A stretch of DNA of 64,000 bases from JBLNBN01 sp050260015 (GCA_050260015.1 JBLNBN010000068.1:1-64000); one strand, 5' to 3'. Positions 8,152 to 16,945 are shown, numbered from the stretch's first letter. Numbers and translations are program-made. Notes: a model not told the origin generated them from the sequence alone.

Positions 8152-10266
8152 TTATTGGTTATCGTCGCCGGTTGATTCAACGGATTCCTGACCCGGAGCG
8201 TTAGGGTTCGGGTTCTGAGGCACGTCGGCTTTAGCGGGCGCGTCGCCGGTCGTTTCGAGCGGCTCGTTTGCAGGCGCGTTAGTTATAGGGCTCATTTCTT
8301 CAGGAACTGCGGCTCCAGCTTCTTTTTCAGCGGGAGTTGCAGGAACTTCTTTCCTTGCAGCTTCGGCTTCTTTTTTAGCGGCTTCGGCTTCTTCGAGAGC
8401 TTTTTTAGCCAAGGCTTTATCCGGAGCGGGAAGAGCTGTTTCGATTTCCATCGAAGCGACTTCCTCGGCGATATTGCCAAAGTTTACGTCGTCGGAGACT
8501 TTGTCGGCGTTCGGCACGGGGTGCTGAGCGTTGTAAGCTTCGATGACGGCTTTGTCCTTAGTGCGCAGAGCTTCGACTACGGAAAGAACGATCTTCTTGG
8601 ACTCTTTATCGAATTCGACAACCTTCAAAGGCAATACGTCGCCTATCTTGAAGTATTCGCTGATATTCTTAACGGGCGCGAAGGAAAGTTGCGAAACGGG
8701 AACGAAACCGTCTACGCCCTCGGGCAATTCGACGATAACGCCTTTTTCGATAATGCGTTCGATCCTGGCTTGAGTTTCGGAACCTGTTCTATAGAAGGTC
8801 TCGAACTGATTCCAGGGATTGTCCTGTATTTGTTTATGGCCGAGAGCGATGCGACGCTGTTCGGGATCGATGGAGAGAACTACTACGTCGAGTTCGTCGC
8901 CTTTCTTAACGAATTCTCCCGGGTGACGGATTTTCTTCGTCCAGGAGAGATCGCTGATGTGAACGAGGCCGTCTACGCCTGGCTCAAGCTCGACGAATAC
9001 GCCGAAGTTAGTCAGGTTGCGAACGATTCCCTTATGAGTGGAGTCGACCGGGTATTTCTTCATTAAGTCTTGCCACGGATCGGGCTCGAGCTGCTTCATG
9101 CCGAGAGCGAGCTTCTTATTGTCTTTATCGATATTGAGAACGATAGCGTCGACGATCTGGCCCATGGAAACGATCTGCGAAGGATGCTTAACGTGTTGCG
9201 TCCAGCTCATTTCGCTGATGTGGATCAAGCCCTCGATACCTTTTTCGATCTCGATAAATGCGCCGTAATCGGTGAGGCTAACGACTTTACCGGTAACTTT
9301 AGTATCTTTTTCATATTTAGCGCCAATGGTATCCCACGGGTGCGGCGTGAGTTGCTTCATGCCGAGCGAGATGCGCTTTTTGTCTTCGTCGAAATCAAGT
9401 ACGACAACTTTGACGACCTGGTCGAGTTGAACGATTTCGGAAGGATGGGTTACGCGGCCCCAGGAGAGGTCGGTAATGTGCACGAGGCCGTCTACGCCGC
9501 CGAGATCGACGAACACGCCGAAGTCGGAGATAGCTTTGATAGTGCCTTCGAGCACGAGGCCTTTCTCGAGCTTGCTCATGATGGCCTGGCGTTGCTCGCT
9601 GAGTTGCTCCTCGAGGAGAACTTTATGCGAAACGACGACGTTTTCGCTCGGGTGGTTAACTTTAACGACTTTAACTTCGATAACTTTGCCAACCCAACCG
9701 TCGAAATCGCGGACGGGGCGAACGTCGATTTGCGAACCGGGCAGGAACGCTTCGATGCCCATAAGGTCGACAACCATACCGCCTTTAATCCTGCGGAGAA
9801 TTTTAACCCGGGTAATTTCCTGTTTTTCAAAGAGAGCTAAAATATCTTCCCAGATACGCATGAAGTCGGCGCGACGGCGCGAGAGGAGAAGCTTGCCGTT
9901 GGAATCTTCGATTTTTTCAATAAATACGTCGATTTCATCGCCGATCTGGTAAGTTTCGGCGTTCAAGAGTTCTGCGCGCGGAACGATACCAAAGCTCTTA
10001 AAGCCTATATCGACGTGCACTTCGTCTTTAGTTATGGCGATAATTCTACCTTTAACGAGTTCGTCTTCTTTAATCGTAGCAATCTTTTTCTCGAAAAGAA
10101 GAGCAAATTGATCGTCGCTGATTTCCATATTACGGAAACCGTCTTCTAAAAGCTGCGTAACAGCGTCCTTCTTAACATGCGGCGCAGGACGCTTTTCAAT
10201 TTTAATTTCGCCTTCCGGAGCCGTCGCGGCTACTTCTTGCGGGGTTGTTGTGGAAACTTCGGACAT
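8152..10266 (-). CDS. rpsA: 30S ribosomal protein S1
   Basis: A 704-residue S1 that helps mRNA bind the 30S subunit. Six S1 RNA-binding repeats can be followed: VKGRIIAITKDEVHVDIG, RIKGGMVVDLMGIEAFLPG, GTIKAISDFGVFVDLGG, GKVVSLTDYGAFIEIEKG, GIVRNLTNFGVFVELEPG and RIIEKGVIVELPEGVDGF. The middle four carry the usual GL(V/I)HI(T/S)(D/E)(L/M)SW signature or a close variant. The start is the ATG at 10266 (MSEVSTTTPQ), eight bases after GGGAG; upstream in-frame codons translate to an unlikely leader. After the last repeat about 110 residues form an Ala/Glu/Lys- then Pro/Asn-rich tail (EEAEAAKKEAEAARKE, then PQNPNPNAPGQ) of low complexity that is absent from E. coli S1. The gene is flanked by its own terminator, and the leader holds a GC hairpin at 10313-10332. 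Confidence 0.96.
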   Translation of the reverse strand: MSEVSTTTPQEVAATAPEGEIKIEKRPAPHVKKDAVTQLLEDGFRNMEISDDQFALLFEKKIATIKEDELVKGRIIAITKDEVHVDIGFKSFGIVPRAELLNAETYQIGDEIDVFIEKIEDSNGKLLLSRRRADFMRIWEDILALFEKQEITRVKILRRIKGGMVVDLMGIEAFLPGSQIDVRPVRDFDGWVGKVIEVKVVKVNHPSENVVVSHKVLLEEQLSEQRQAIMSKLEKGLVLEGTIKAISDFGVFVDLGGVDGLVHITDLSWGRVTHPSEIVQLDQVVKVVVLDFDEDKKRISLGMKQLTPHPWDTIGAKYEKDTKVTGKVVSLTDYGAFIEIEKGIEGLIHISEMSWTQHVKHPSQIVSMGQIVDAIVLNIDKDNKKLALGMKQLEPDPWQDLMKKYPVDSTHKGIVRNLTNFGVFVELEPGVDGLVHISDLSWTKKIRHPGEFVKKGDELDVVVLSIDPEQRRIALGHKQIQDNPWNQFETFYRTGSETQARIERIIEKGVIVELPEGVDGFVPVSQLSFAPVKNISEYFKIGDVLPLKVVEFDKESKKIVLSVVEALRTKDKAVIEAYNAQHPVPNADKVSDDVNFGNIAEEVASMEIETALPAPDKALAKKALEEAEAAKKEAEAARKEVPATPAEKEAGAAVPEEMSPITNAPANEPLETTGDAPAKADVPQNPNPNAPGQESVESTGDDNQ

Positions 10267-10312
10267 TAAAAATACTCCCAAAAACACAAATAAATGGTTA
10301 AACAACCGACAA

Positions 10313-10332
10313 GCCGGGAGGCGTCCCCCGGC
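10313..10332 (-). promoter_or_regulatory. GC hairpin in the rpsA leader
   Basis: A 6-bp stem GCCGGG/CCCGGC lies about 47-66 nt upstream of the rpsA start codon in the mRNA leader. There is no T-tract. In E. coli, S1 represses its own translation through a structured leader, so a similar role is possible, but nothing in the sequence proves it. Confidence 0.3.
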
Positions 10333-10407
10333 AGTCGCTAATTTTATTTTGGCAATTTGCCGTAAAAAGTTTGGCAAATTAAGAAAAACGTATGTATTTA
10401 CAAAATG

Positions 10408-12861
10408 TTAAGAAAAGAAGTTTAGCGCGTTCGTCTTTTTCAGCGAGATTTCGAGCGCTTTGCGCGCGTTTTCGAGAGCCGTTTGAATTGAATCGTCGCG
10501 ATCGAAGCGGGTCATACCGATTGAAACGGTGAGCGAGAATCGATGCCCGAATAGTTCGATGATCGCCGCGGCAACCTGGGAACGCAATTTTTCGGCCCAA
10601 ATATGCGCGAAGCTGAGGTCGATCTGGGGAAGTATTATAGCGAAGGTGGATTCGTCGTATTGGCCCACTATATCGAATTCCCGCTTGCTTTCGTTAATCA
10701 TCGAGAGCAAGAATCGCAGGGCGCGTTCGTGCCTGTCGGGGTATTGCGCGGGATCGAGCGTGGAGTAGTAATCAAGCCGCACAAGGCAGAGCGCGGAGTT
10801 ATAGCCTAACTGCGCCGTGCGTCGGATTTCTTCGTTCAATCGGATGTTGAACGATCTATAATTGTGCGCTCCGGCTACGTCGTCGTAAATAGCCGAGGAT
10901 TGCAGGGCGTTCATATAATATAGATTTTCAAGCATCGCTCCGGCCTGCGATCCAAGGTTTTCCAGGGTATCGATATCCCCGGAAGTGATGCCGCTGCGGT
11001 CCTTGCCCTCGACGTAAATGGCGCCGTAGGTGGTATTTATTGATTTTAGAGGGGTCGAGATGAAATACCCGCCCGCGATGTCAGGCTCGCCCAGCGTAAC
11101 CCTTGTGTCGTTAGAGCGAACGGGGGAGATTACGACTGTCTTTTTCGAAATTATTGAATGGCCGATGTAGGCCTGCTCGAGATCGACCGCGCTTCCGACG
11201 ACTATTCCAGGCGCAGGCTTATCGGAGCTATGCGCCGCGATTATCCAACGACCTTCGGCGGAGTCGTACGCGCATACGCCGACCGTTGAATAATCAAAGT
11301 GAGATTTCACGCTTTCCGCGATTGCAGCGCTAACGGACTTAACGTCGTAGCCGCTTTGCTCGGCAAGGCTAAGGAAATGTGTTAGGGCCTGCAGGGTCTT
11401 CGAGCTTTGAATCAGGTCGAATTTTTCCGTATAGTTAGCTACGAGCGCGGAAATGATCTTAGTGAAATGCCCGAGGAAGTTTACTGTAAACGAATCGTAA
11501 GCGTCGTTTTCCGCTGAGTCCGCGCAGAGAATTCCAATAACAGTAGAATCGTAAAAGACGGGCACTCCAATAAAGGACGAAACTTCAGTCGGTTCGGCAT
11601 AGTAGGGGATCAGGTCCAATAGGGCGGACGGATTAATTTCCGTCAGTATTTCAGGCTTGCCGTGCTGGGCTATCTGGCTGATTATGTCCACTCCGAGCTT
11701 TATTTTTTTGCCGGAGGTCATAGCTTGAGGCTTAGTCGTAACGTAGCCCTCTATCGCAAGCTCTTCGCGTTCGCGGTTAAGAAGCAGAAAGACCGACGTT
11801 TGCGTATTCGTAACCGAGCGAATCACCATCATTATTCTTGAGATAAAGTATTCGAATTCCTTTTTAGGTTCGTCGCCGAACGCGCTTTCGTCCTCCATCA
11901 GCGCAGCGACGGGGAAGTCGAACATTTGCTCTTTGTAAGGAGCGGCTTCATGGGCGGGCTCTTGCTCTATCGGTTCAGATAGGGGAGCTTCCATATTTTC
12001 ACCCCCGACGGTCTCTTTATGGCGCAGGCCTGGAATTACATCTTCGGCCATAGCTTCATTCAGCGGTTCGCCTTCTTCGACCAGGACGACGTTCGCGAGC
12101 GTTTCCTCGGGAGTTATCTCTTCAGGCTCCGCGCTATCGACGAGGGTTTCGCTTTCGGAATCATTAGCGACAGAACCGTTCATGCTCAATTCGGAGCGGG
12201 AAGCGCTTTCCGCGGCGTTTGCAACGTCGATTTGGTCGTCTATAATCTCGTCTCCGAACGCGCTACTTTCATTTGAGGAAGCTGTATTCGAGCTTAGTTT
12301 ATTGTCTTCCGTTTCAGTATTATCTTTCGATTCGAGCGGCGCGTCCGTTTCCGGCGCAGTAGGGGCGGCGGTCGACCGCTCTTTTTCGGCGATGGGCGCA
12401 TAATCTATCATAGCGTTGGGATCTAGTATCTTTACGCCGGAGAAATCTTCGAGGAACTCGTTTGAAGCCGTTTTGGAGGAGCCGCTTTTTTCAGGATTGA
12501 AGAGATGGAATTCAGTTTTTTTCTCCGGTTTCTTTCCGCCAGTATCGTCGGGGCCAAATGTGGAATCAAAATCTTCAACTGTCTGCCTGACGGCCGCGGA
12601 TTCTTTAACGACGGTCATGGTAAACTCTCTTTCGCTTGCCGGGGAACGCTTGAACCGGGTGTCGATTATGCCGTTTAAGCGTTGAGAAATTAGCATAAAG
12701 AGCGCAACCCCGCAAAGGATCGTTACGCAAAGGCCAATAAGCTTCATCGCTATATCCTGCATAAAGATCGCGATTAGGATTCCGACTATGACGCCGAAGA
12801 TGGCGATAAAATCCTGGGGCGTGACAAGACGTTTAAAGTTGTCGAATTTGTTCTTCATCAT
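10408..12861 (-). CDS. Membrane-anchored GAF-GAF protein with degenerate GGDEF domain
   Basis: A signalling-type protein of 816-817 residues (ATG ATG at 12861/12858; no strong ribosome site to choose between them). Two hydrophobic segments lie near the N-terminus (FIAIFGVIVGILIAIFM and IGLCVTILCGVALFMLI, about residues 19-57). A long acidic, Ser/Glu-rich linker follows to about residue 310. Then come two GAF-type sensor domains (about 335-485 and 495-660), and last a GGDEF-fold domain with YDDVAGAHNYRSFNIRL and the C-terminal LTVSIGMTRF. The catalytic GGDEF loop reads GQYDESTFA, so the G-G-D-E-F signature is lost. Diguanylate cyclase activity is therefore doubtful; a ligand-binding or protein-interaction role is more likely. 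It is a single gene between rpsA and a terminator at 12978-13007. The GAF ligands are not recognisable. Confidence 0.8.
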   Translation of the reverse strand: MMKNKFDNFKRLVTPQDFIAIFGVIVGILIAIFMQDIAMKLIGLCVTILCGVALFMLISQRLNGIIDTRFKRSPASEREFTMTVVKESAAVRQTVEDFDSTFGPDDTGGKKPEKKTEFHLFNPEKSGSSKTASNEFLEDFSGVKILDPNAMIDYAPIAEKERSTAAPTAPETDAPLESKDNTETEDNKLSSNTASSNESSAFGDEIIDDQIDVANAAESASRSELSMNGSVANDSESETLVDSAEPEEITPEETLANVVLVEEGEPLNEAMAEDVIPGLRHKETVGGENMEAPLSEPIEQEPAHEAAPYKEQMFDFPVAALMEDESAFGDEPKKEFEYFISRIMMVIRSVTNTQTSVFLLLNREREELAIEGYVTTKPQAMTSGKKIKLGVDIISQIAQHGKPEILTEINPSALLDLIPYYAEPTEVSSFIGVPVFYDSTVIGILCADSAENDAYDSFTVNFLGHFTKIISALVANYTEKFDLIQSSKTLQALTHFLSLAEQSGYDVKSVSAAIAESVKSHFDYSTVGVCAYDSAEGRWIIAAHSSDKPAPGIVVGSAVDLEQAYIGHSIISKKTVVISPVRSNDTRVTLGEPDIAGGYFISTPLKSINTTYGAIYVEGKDRSGITSGDIDTLENLGSQAGAMLENLYYMNALQSSAIYDDVAGAHNYRSFNIRLNEEIRRTAQLGYNSALCLVRLDYYSTLDPAQYPDRHERALRFLLSMINESKREFDIVGQYDESTFAIILPQIDLSFAHIWAEKLRSQVAAAIIELFGHRFSLTVSIGMTRFDRDDSIQTALENARKALEISLKKTNALNFFS

Positions 12862-12977
12862 AACTATGCTGCATTTGTGGCGCAAACGGGTAATTGAAAA
12901 ATGCCGAAACAATTTTCCCTTTGTGCAAATTTAATAAAATAGAAATATTATCTCCTATATTTTTTGAACCTATAAGT

Positions 12978-13007
12978 AAAAAAGCGCCTTAAAAAGGCGC
13001 CTTTTTT
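12978..13007. terminator. Bidirectional terminator between the lipocalin and GAF-protein genes
   Basis: A 7-bp stem GCGCCTT/AAGGCGC with a 3-nt loop is flanked by A6 on the left and T6 on the right, so it can end transcription on either strand. In context it ends the minus-strand sucD-lipocalin transcript. Confidence 0.8.
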
Positions 13008-13030
13008 AATAAAATATGATTAATGCAATT

Positions 13031-13594
13031 TTAATAATCTTCGCATGATTGGATCGACCTGATTATATGCGATACGTCGTAGCCTTTCAGGGCTGCGGTT
13101 TCAATCAAGCCGTCAAGCTTTTCTTCCTCTAAGTCCTTGACCCTGGACAATATCCAAAGGCGTTTCCTGCACGGATCGCCGACGATAGCCCAGGAATAAT
13201 CCTCCGCAACGTCGAGTATCCAATAATCGGCCTTGAAAGGCATCTTTAATTTTACCTTTAATTTCGAATTCGTCTCTTCATCGGCAACTTCCGCCCAACC
13301 CTTGACTTGCTTGATTTTCCCGGTGGGCGAGCCCTTGCGGCAGCTATTTAGCACGCCAATCCTCCCGTCCTCTCTCAGGGAGTATTCCGCCGTCGAGCAA
13401 ATACAATTTCTTTGGAACCAATTCGGGGTACGGGCGAGTTCGTACCATTTACCGAGATATCTTTCAATATCGACGTAGGGAGCGGTCTTCGGCGGCGGCG
13501 TCCTTTTACGCCTTACGTAATAAGCAACCGCGCAGGCCGCCGCTCCGGCGGCCGCGCCGGCCACTATCAAATTGCGGCTTGTCGAGCTTTTCAT
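13031..13594 (-). CDS. Lipocalin family protein (Blc-like) with N-terminal membrane segment
   Basis: A 187-residue protein. From about residue 38 it matches the Blc/apolipoprotein D-type lipocalins: VDIERYLGKWYELARTPNWF (the GxW signature), CSTAEYSLREDG, DYSWAIVGDP and KRLWILSR. Such proteins bind lipids or lysophospholipids in the envelope. E. coli Blc is an outer-membrane lipoprotein. Here the N-terminus is an Ala/Gly-rich hydrophobic segment (LIVAGAAAGAAACAVAYYV) followed by RRKR, which looks like an uncleaved inner-membrane anchor; no proper lipobox is seen. The start has a strong GGAGGA eight nt upstream. The gene begins 18 nt after sucD and probably shares its transcript, which ends at 12978-13007. 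Substrate unknown. Confidence 0.88.
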   Translation of the reverse strand: MKSSTSRNLIVAGAAAGAAACAVAYYVRRKRTPPPKTAPYVDIERYLGKWYELARTPNWFQRNCICSTAEYSLREDGRIGVLNSCRKGSPTGKIKQVKGWAEVADEETNSKLKVKLKMPFKADYWILDVAEDYSWAIVGDPCRKRLWILSRVKDLEEEKLDGLIETAALKGYDVSHIIRSIQSCEDY

Positions 13595-13612
13595 GCGAGT
13601 TCCTCCATAATG

Positions 13613-14737
13613 CTACATATCTTTATCCCCATCTTCTATAGGGATATCAGTAACTTCTCCAATTTTTTTCGTTTTGCAACGCGACTTTTTACCCGGGGCC
13701 GTTTCGGAAAGCGGTTCGGCGCAATCGGCTATTATGGTTTCCTCTTTCCTTTTCCTCGGCGCGGGCTTGGTCTTTGTTTCAGTCGTCGCTTCGGCGGCGG
13801 CGTTCGCCGCGCGACTCTTGGATCTCCCCGCTTTAGTGGACGCCTTTAAGGCTTCAAGCGTAGTCGAGCCTATGTTTGCGGGCGAATCGACGACGAAAAT
13901 GCCGGCGTCCTTGAAAGCGGCTATTTTATCGGCGGCAGTTCCTTTTCCGCCGGAGATAATAGCCCCGGCATGGCCCATTCTCCTGCCGGGAGGAGCGGTA
14001 ACGCCGGCTATAAAACCGATAACGGGCTTTGAGACGTTCGCCTTAATGTATTCGGCGGCAGTTTCTTCAGCGGCGCCGCCAATCTCGCCAATCATTAGTA
14101 TAGCCTCCGTGCGCGGATCCTCGTTGAACAGCTTGATAGCGTCGACGAACTGGGTCCCGATAATCGGATCGCCGCCGATGCCGATGCAAGTGGATTGGCC
14201 GAGCCCGAGGTCGGTAAGCTGCTTTACCGCTTCGTAGGTCAATGTGCCGCTGCGGGAGACTACGCCGATTTTGCCTTTTTTATGTATGAAGCCGGGCATA
14301 ATGCCTATCTTGCACTCCTCCGGCGTGATGATCCCGGGGCAATTGGGGCCTATCAGCCTTGAGGAGGAGTTTTTTAATTTATCGTAGACTCGGATCATAT
14401 CGCCGACTGGTATGCCCTCGGTAATGCAGATTATCAGATCCAATTGCGCGTCGATAGCTTCTATTATCGCCGACGCCGCGAACTTTGCCGGAACGAAGAT
14501 AACGCTCGTCGTCGCTTTAGTTTTCTTCTTTGCGTCGGCGACGGAATTAAAGACTGGGATAGGTTTAATGAAATTAGAACCGTTCTTGCCGGTAAATTCA
14601 ATGCCGCCCTTACCCGGTACGACCCCGGCAACGATGTTTGTACCGTATTCAAGCATTTGCGCGGTATGGAAAGCCCCTTCGGAACCCGTAATGCCCTGGA
14701 CCATTACTTTTGTTTGCTTTTTGACCAAAACAGCCAT
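13613..14737 (-). CDS. sucD: Succinyl-CoA synthetase alpha subunit with long basic tail
   Basis: A 374-residue SucD, the CoA-binding and phosphohistidine-bearing subunit of succinyl-CoA synthetase (succinyl-CoA + ADP/GDP + Pi to succinate + CoA + ATP/GTP). Family motifs are present: VQGITGSEGAFHTAQM, GPNCPGIITPEECKIG, RSGTLTYEA and GHAGAIISGG with the phospho-accepting His. Known alpha subunits are about 290 residues. Here about 76 extra residues follow the conserved end (around residue 298), rich in Ala, Lys, Arg and Thr (KTKPAPRKRKEE, GKKSRCKTKK) and ending in an acidic stretch. No sucC is adjacent. The lipocalin gene follows 18 nt downstream. The tail's function is unknown; it is unlikely to be an artefact, because the frame stays open with normal-looking codons to a clean stop. 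Confidence 0.95.
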   Translation of the reverse strand: MAVLVKKQTKVMVQGITGSEGAFHTAQMLEYGTNIVAGVVPGKGGIEFTGKNGSNFIKPIPVFNSVADAKKKTKATTSVIFVPAKFAASAIIEAIDAQLDLIICITEGIPVGDMIRVYDKLKNSSSRLIGPNCPGIITPEECKIGIMPGFIHKKGKIGVVSRSGTLTYEAVKQLTDLGLGQSTCIGIGGDPIIGTQFVDAIKLFNEDPRTEAILMIGEIGGAAEETAAEYIKANVSKPVIGFIAGVTAPPGRRMGHAGAIISGGKGTAADKIAAFKDAGIFVVDSPANIGSTTLEALKASTKAGRSKSRAANAAAEATTETKTKPAPRKRKEETIIADCAEPLSETAPGKKSRCKTKKIGEVTDIPIEDGDKDM

Positions 14738-14933
14738 TCTATTATTCCTATTGTTTATAGAGTCAATTAATTATCATGTTTATTTATTGAGAAAAAATTC
14801 CGATTATATAAACGAAGGAAAACGATAAGATTTTAAAATTTTTTCAAGCGATAAACGGCTTTTTTTCATGTTAATTAAAATTATCCTGTGACGATTCACT
14901 TATTCATGTGTCTAATAAACGATTGGAGAGCCA

Positions 14934-15359
14934 ATGTTGTCAAGAACTCTTTGCATTATTAAGCCTGACGCAGTAGAAAAACGCGCAATCGGCGCGATAC
15001 TCGATAAGATATCCCAAAGCGGGTTCAACCTTATCGCTATGAAAATGAAGAAAATAACCGGGGCCGAAGCGTCCGAATTCTATGCGGAGCACCGCGGTAA
15101 AGCGTTCTTTGATGATTTGATAAAGTATATGACGAGCGGACCGGTAACGCTCGTGGCGCTCGAAAAGGAGAACGCGGTAGCGGACTTTAGAACGCTGATA
15201 GGCAAAACGGACCCGGCGGAAGCCGCCGAAGGAACCATCCGGAAGCTTTTCGCAGAGTCCAAGGAGCGCAACGCCGTGCACGGTTCGGATTCCGACGCAA
15301 GCGCCGCCCGAGAGCTAGGCCTTATGTTTTCTGAGTCGGACTATTGCGTTAATCGATAA
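14934..15359 (+). CDS. ndk: Nucleoside diphosphate kinase
   Basis: A full-length 141-residue enzyme that moves the gamma phosphate of ATP to other nucleoside diphosphates by a phosphohistidine intermediate. Motifs: RTLCIIKPDAVEKR at the start, FYAEHRGKAFFDDL, then NAVHGSDSDASAARE with the catalytic His at about 116. GGAGAG lies just upstream of the ATG. It is the first gene of a plus-strand group with the Nudix gene 23 nt downstream, and it is divergent from sucD. Confidence 0.97.
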   Translation: MLSRTLCIIKPDAVEKRAIGAILDKISQSGFNLIAMKMKKITGAEASEFYAEHRGKAFFDDLIKYMTSGPVTLVALEKENAVADFRTLIGKTDPAEAAEGTIRKLFAESKERNAVHGSDSDASAARELGLMFSESDYCVNR

Positions 15360-15382
15360 CTTAAGCTATTTTTGCAATTAGT

Positions 15383-15940
15383 ATGCTTAAGAAATTAAAA
15401 ATGATTGACAGCAAGGAGGTCGCTTCGAACCCGTATTGGAGCTACCGACTTGATAAATATGAACTACCGAACGGGGAGACAGGCGAATACCACTACGTTC
15501 ACTCGCGCGGCTCCACTATGGTTATACCGCAATTGGACGAAGACGGTTATCGATTCGTAATGACGAAGCAATTTCGTTACCTGAATCAGCGGGAGTCCCT
15601 GGAGTTTCCCGGGGGCGGGATTAAAGAAGGGCTCACTCCCGAGCAAAACGCCCGGGAGGAGTTATTGGAGGAAACGGGGTACGAAGCGGGGAAATTGACG
15701 CTATTGGGAGAGTTTAATCCTTTTAACGGCGTAACGAACGAGATATGCGGCGTTTACCTCGCCGAGCGCTTAATTCTACGGGAACCAAAGCCCGAAGCTA
15801 CTGAAGAATTTGAAATAGTTGAATTGCGACTTTCGCAAATAACGAAGATGATTACCAATAATGAAATTTGGGACGGTATGTCGTTATTGTCATGGGCAGT
15901 ATATTTAACGCATTACCTATCTAAAAAGGGATCGATATGA
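15383..15940 (+). CDS. Nudix hydrolase, ADP-ribose pyrophosphatase-like, variant Nudix box
   Basis: A 185-residue Nudix-fold protein resembling ADP-sugar pyrophosphatases: an N-terminal beta region (HYVHSRGSTMVIPQ), then LEFPGGGIKEG and REELLEETGYEAGKL. Aligned by length with classical members, the Nudix box keeps the metal-binding ELLEETG core. The first Glu (GX5E) is replaced by Leu and the Arg of REUXEEXGU by Glu. Activity is therefore plausible but the substrate cannot be predicted. It sits 23 nt after ndk, and its stop overlaps the next start (ATGA), so translation of the downstream secreted protein is probably coupled. Confidence 0.85.
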   Translation: MLKKLKMIDSKEVASNPYWSYRLDKYELPNGETGEYHYVHSRGSTMVIPQLDEDGYRFVMTKQFRYLNQRESLEFPGGGIKEGLTPEQNAREELLEETGYEAGKLTLLGEFNPFNGVTNEICGVYLAERLILREPKPEATEEFEIVELRLSQITKMITNNEIWDGMSLLSWAVYLTHYLSKKGSI

Positions 15941-16917
15941 AAAAGCATTTTTATTATATTTTCGCTTTATTACTCGCGGCTAACGTTGCCGGGACTTTCG
16001 CCCAGGAAGCGGCCAAGCCTGCTGAAGAGAAGCCCAAAGTGCGCTACAAATTAATCGGGAAGTATCCGTTAAACATTGCCAACGTTTATAAAATGACTGA
16101 AAAGGTCGACGTAAAACGGACGCTACCCGATGGGAACGTGAAAAAGTATTCCCGCGAACTGACGTATTACTTTACGCTTGTAGCCCCGAACGCTCCCGTC
16201 AAGGGATTCGTTACGCTTCTGGGAACCGTCGATTCCCTGATCTATAAATTTAAGGACGACGCCGGGGAGATCAGCTATAATTCGCAGGACGAGGAAGCCT
16301 GGCCCCCGTTAAAGTACCAGGATTACGAGCAGAGCAGCGTGCTGCTTGGGAAAGATTTTGAAATGACCTACTCCCCGTACGGGGAAATTACGGAGTTTGG
16401 CGGGGAGAGCCTCTTCGAAAAGAGAGCGAGCCTGGCGGATCCGCGGACGGGCCCGCAGGATTCGCTTCGAAAGTTTATCTGGCTAAACGCGCTCGGCAAC
16501 GATATGCTGGAGTTTTACTTCGACGTCCAGAAAAACGTATTACCGGACGTAGCGGCTTCCGCCGATACGACGTGGAAAGCCCCCTTCTACTGGCAAACGG
16601 AAGGCTATCGATTAATTGATACGGTAGACGTTACATTTGAAAAAGCGACGTCCCGCGAATTTGTAATTAAAGGAACGGCGACAAACCTTCGGGGAATTAG
16701 GGCGATGATGCACCCATACCTCGTTCCCTTAGCAGTCGAACCCGAGAGCGGGGAAGGAGTTGGAAGCTATACGCTGACTCTAAATCCCCAGGGCGGAGTG
16801 CTCCGCGGAGTGGGCGATTTCAATATTAATGGCTCCTATAAGCTTAAGAACGACATAGTTAAGGAGGAGATCAGGTCCAACGTAGAATGGGAATTGCTTG
16901 ACATGTACCGATGGTAA
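15937..16917 (+). CDS. Secreted protein of unknown function
   Basis: A 326-residue exported protein. The N-terminus MKKHFYYIFALLLAANVAG is a signal peptide, probably cut after TFA before Gln. No membrane segment or T9SS sorting domain follows. The mature part is beta-rich, with a repeated pattern of charged and aromatic residues (YSRELTYYFTLV, TLNPQGGVLRGVGDFNING). It resembles in general style the DUF6263-type secreted proteins of Bacteroidota, but I cannot confirm membership. It overlaps the Nudix gene by 4 nt and ends before a strong terminator, so ndk-Nudix-this gene may be one transcript. Periplasmic location is likely. Confidence 0.75.
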   Translation: MKKHFYYIFALLLAANVAGTFAQEAAKPAEEKPKVRYKLIGKYPLNIANVYKMTEKVDVKRTLPDGNVKKYSRELTYYFTLVAPNAPVKGFVTLLGTVDSLIYKFKDDAGEISYNSQDEEAWPPLKYQDYEQSSVLLGKDFEMTYSPYGEITEFGGESLFEKRASLADPRTGPQDSLRKFIWLNALGNDMLEFYFDVQKNVLPDVAASADTTWKAPFYWQTEGYRLIDTVDVTFEKATSREFVIKGTATNLRGIRAMMHPYLVPLAVEPESGEGVGSYTLTLNPQGGVLRGVGDFNINGSYKLKNDIVKEEIRSNVEWELLDMYRW

Positions 16918-16945
16918 TAATCAAGCGGGCTTTTGATTAAATATT

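Noticed and set aside
10313..10332. The rpsA leader hairpin as an intrinsic terminator
   Set aside because: There is no T-run after the stem, so it does not terminate transcription by itself.
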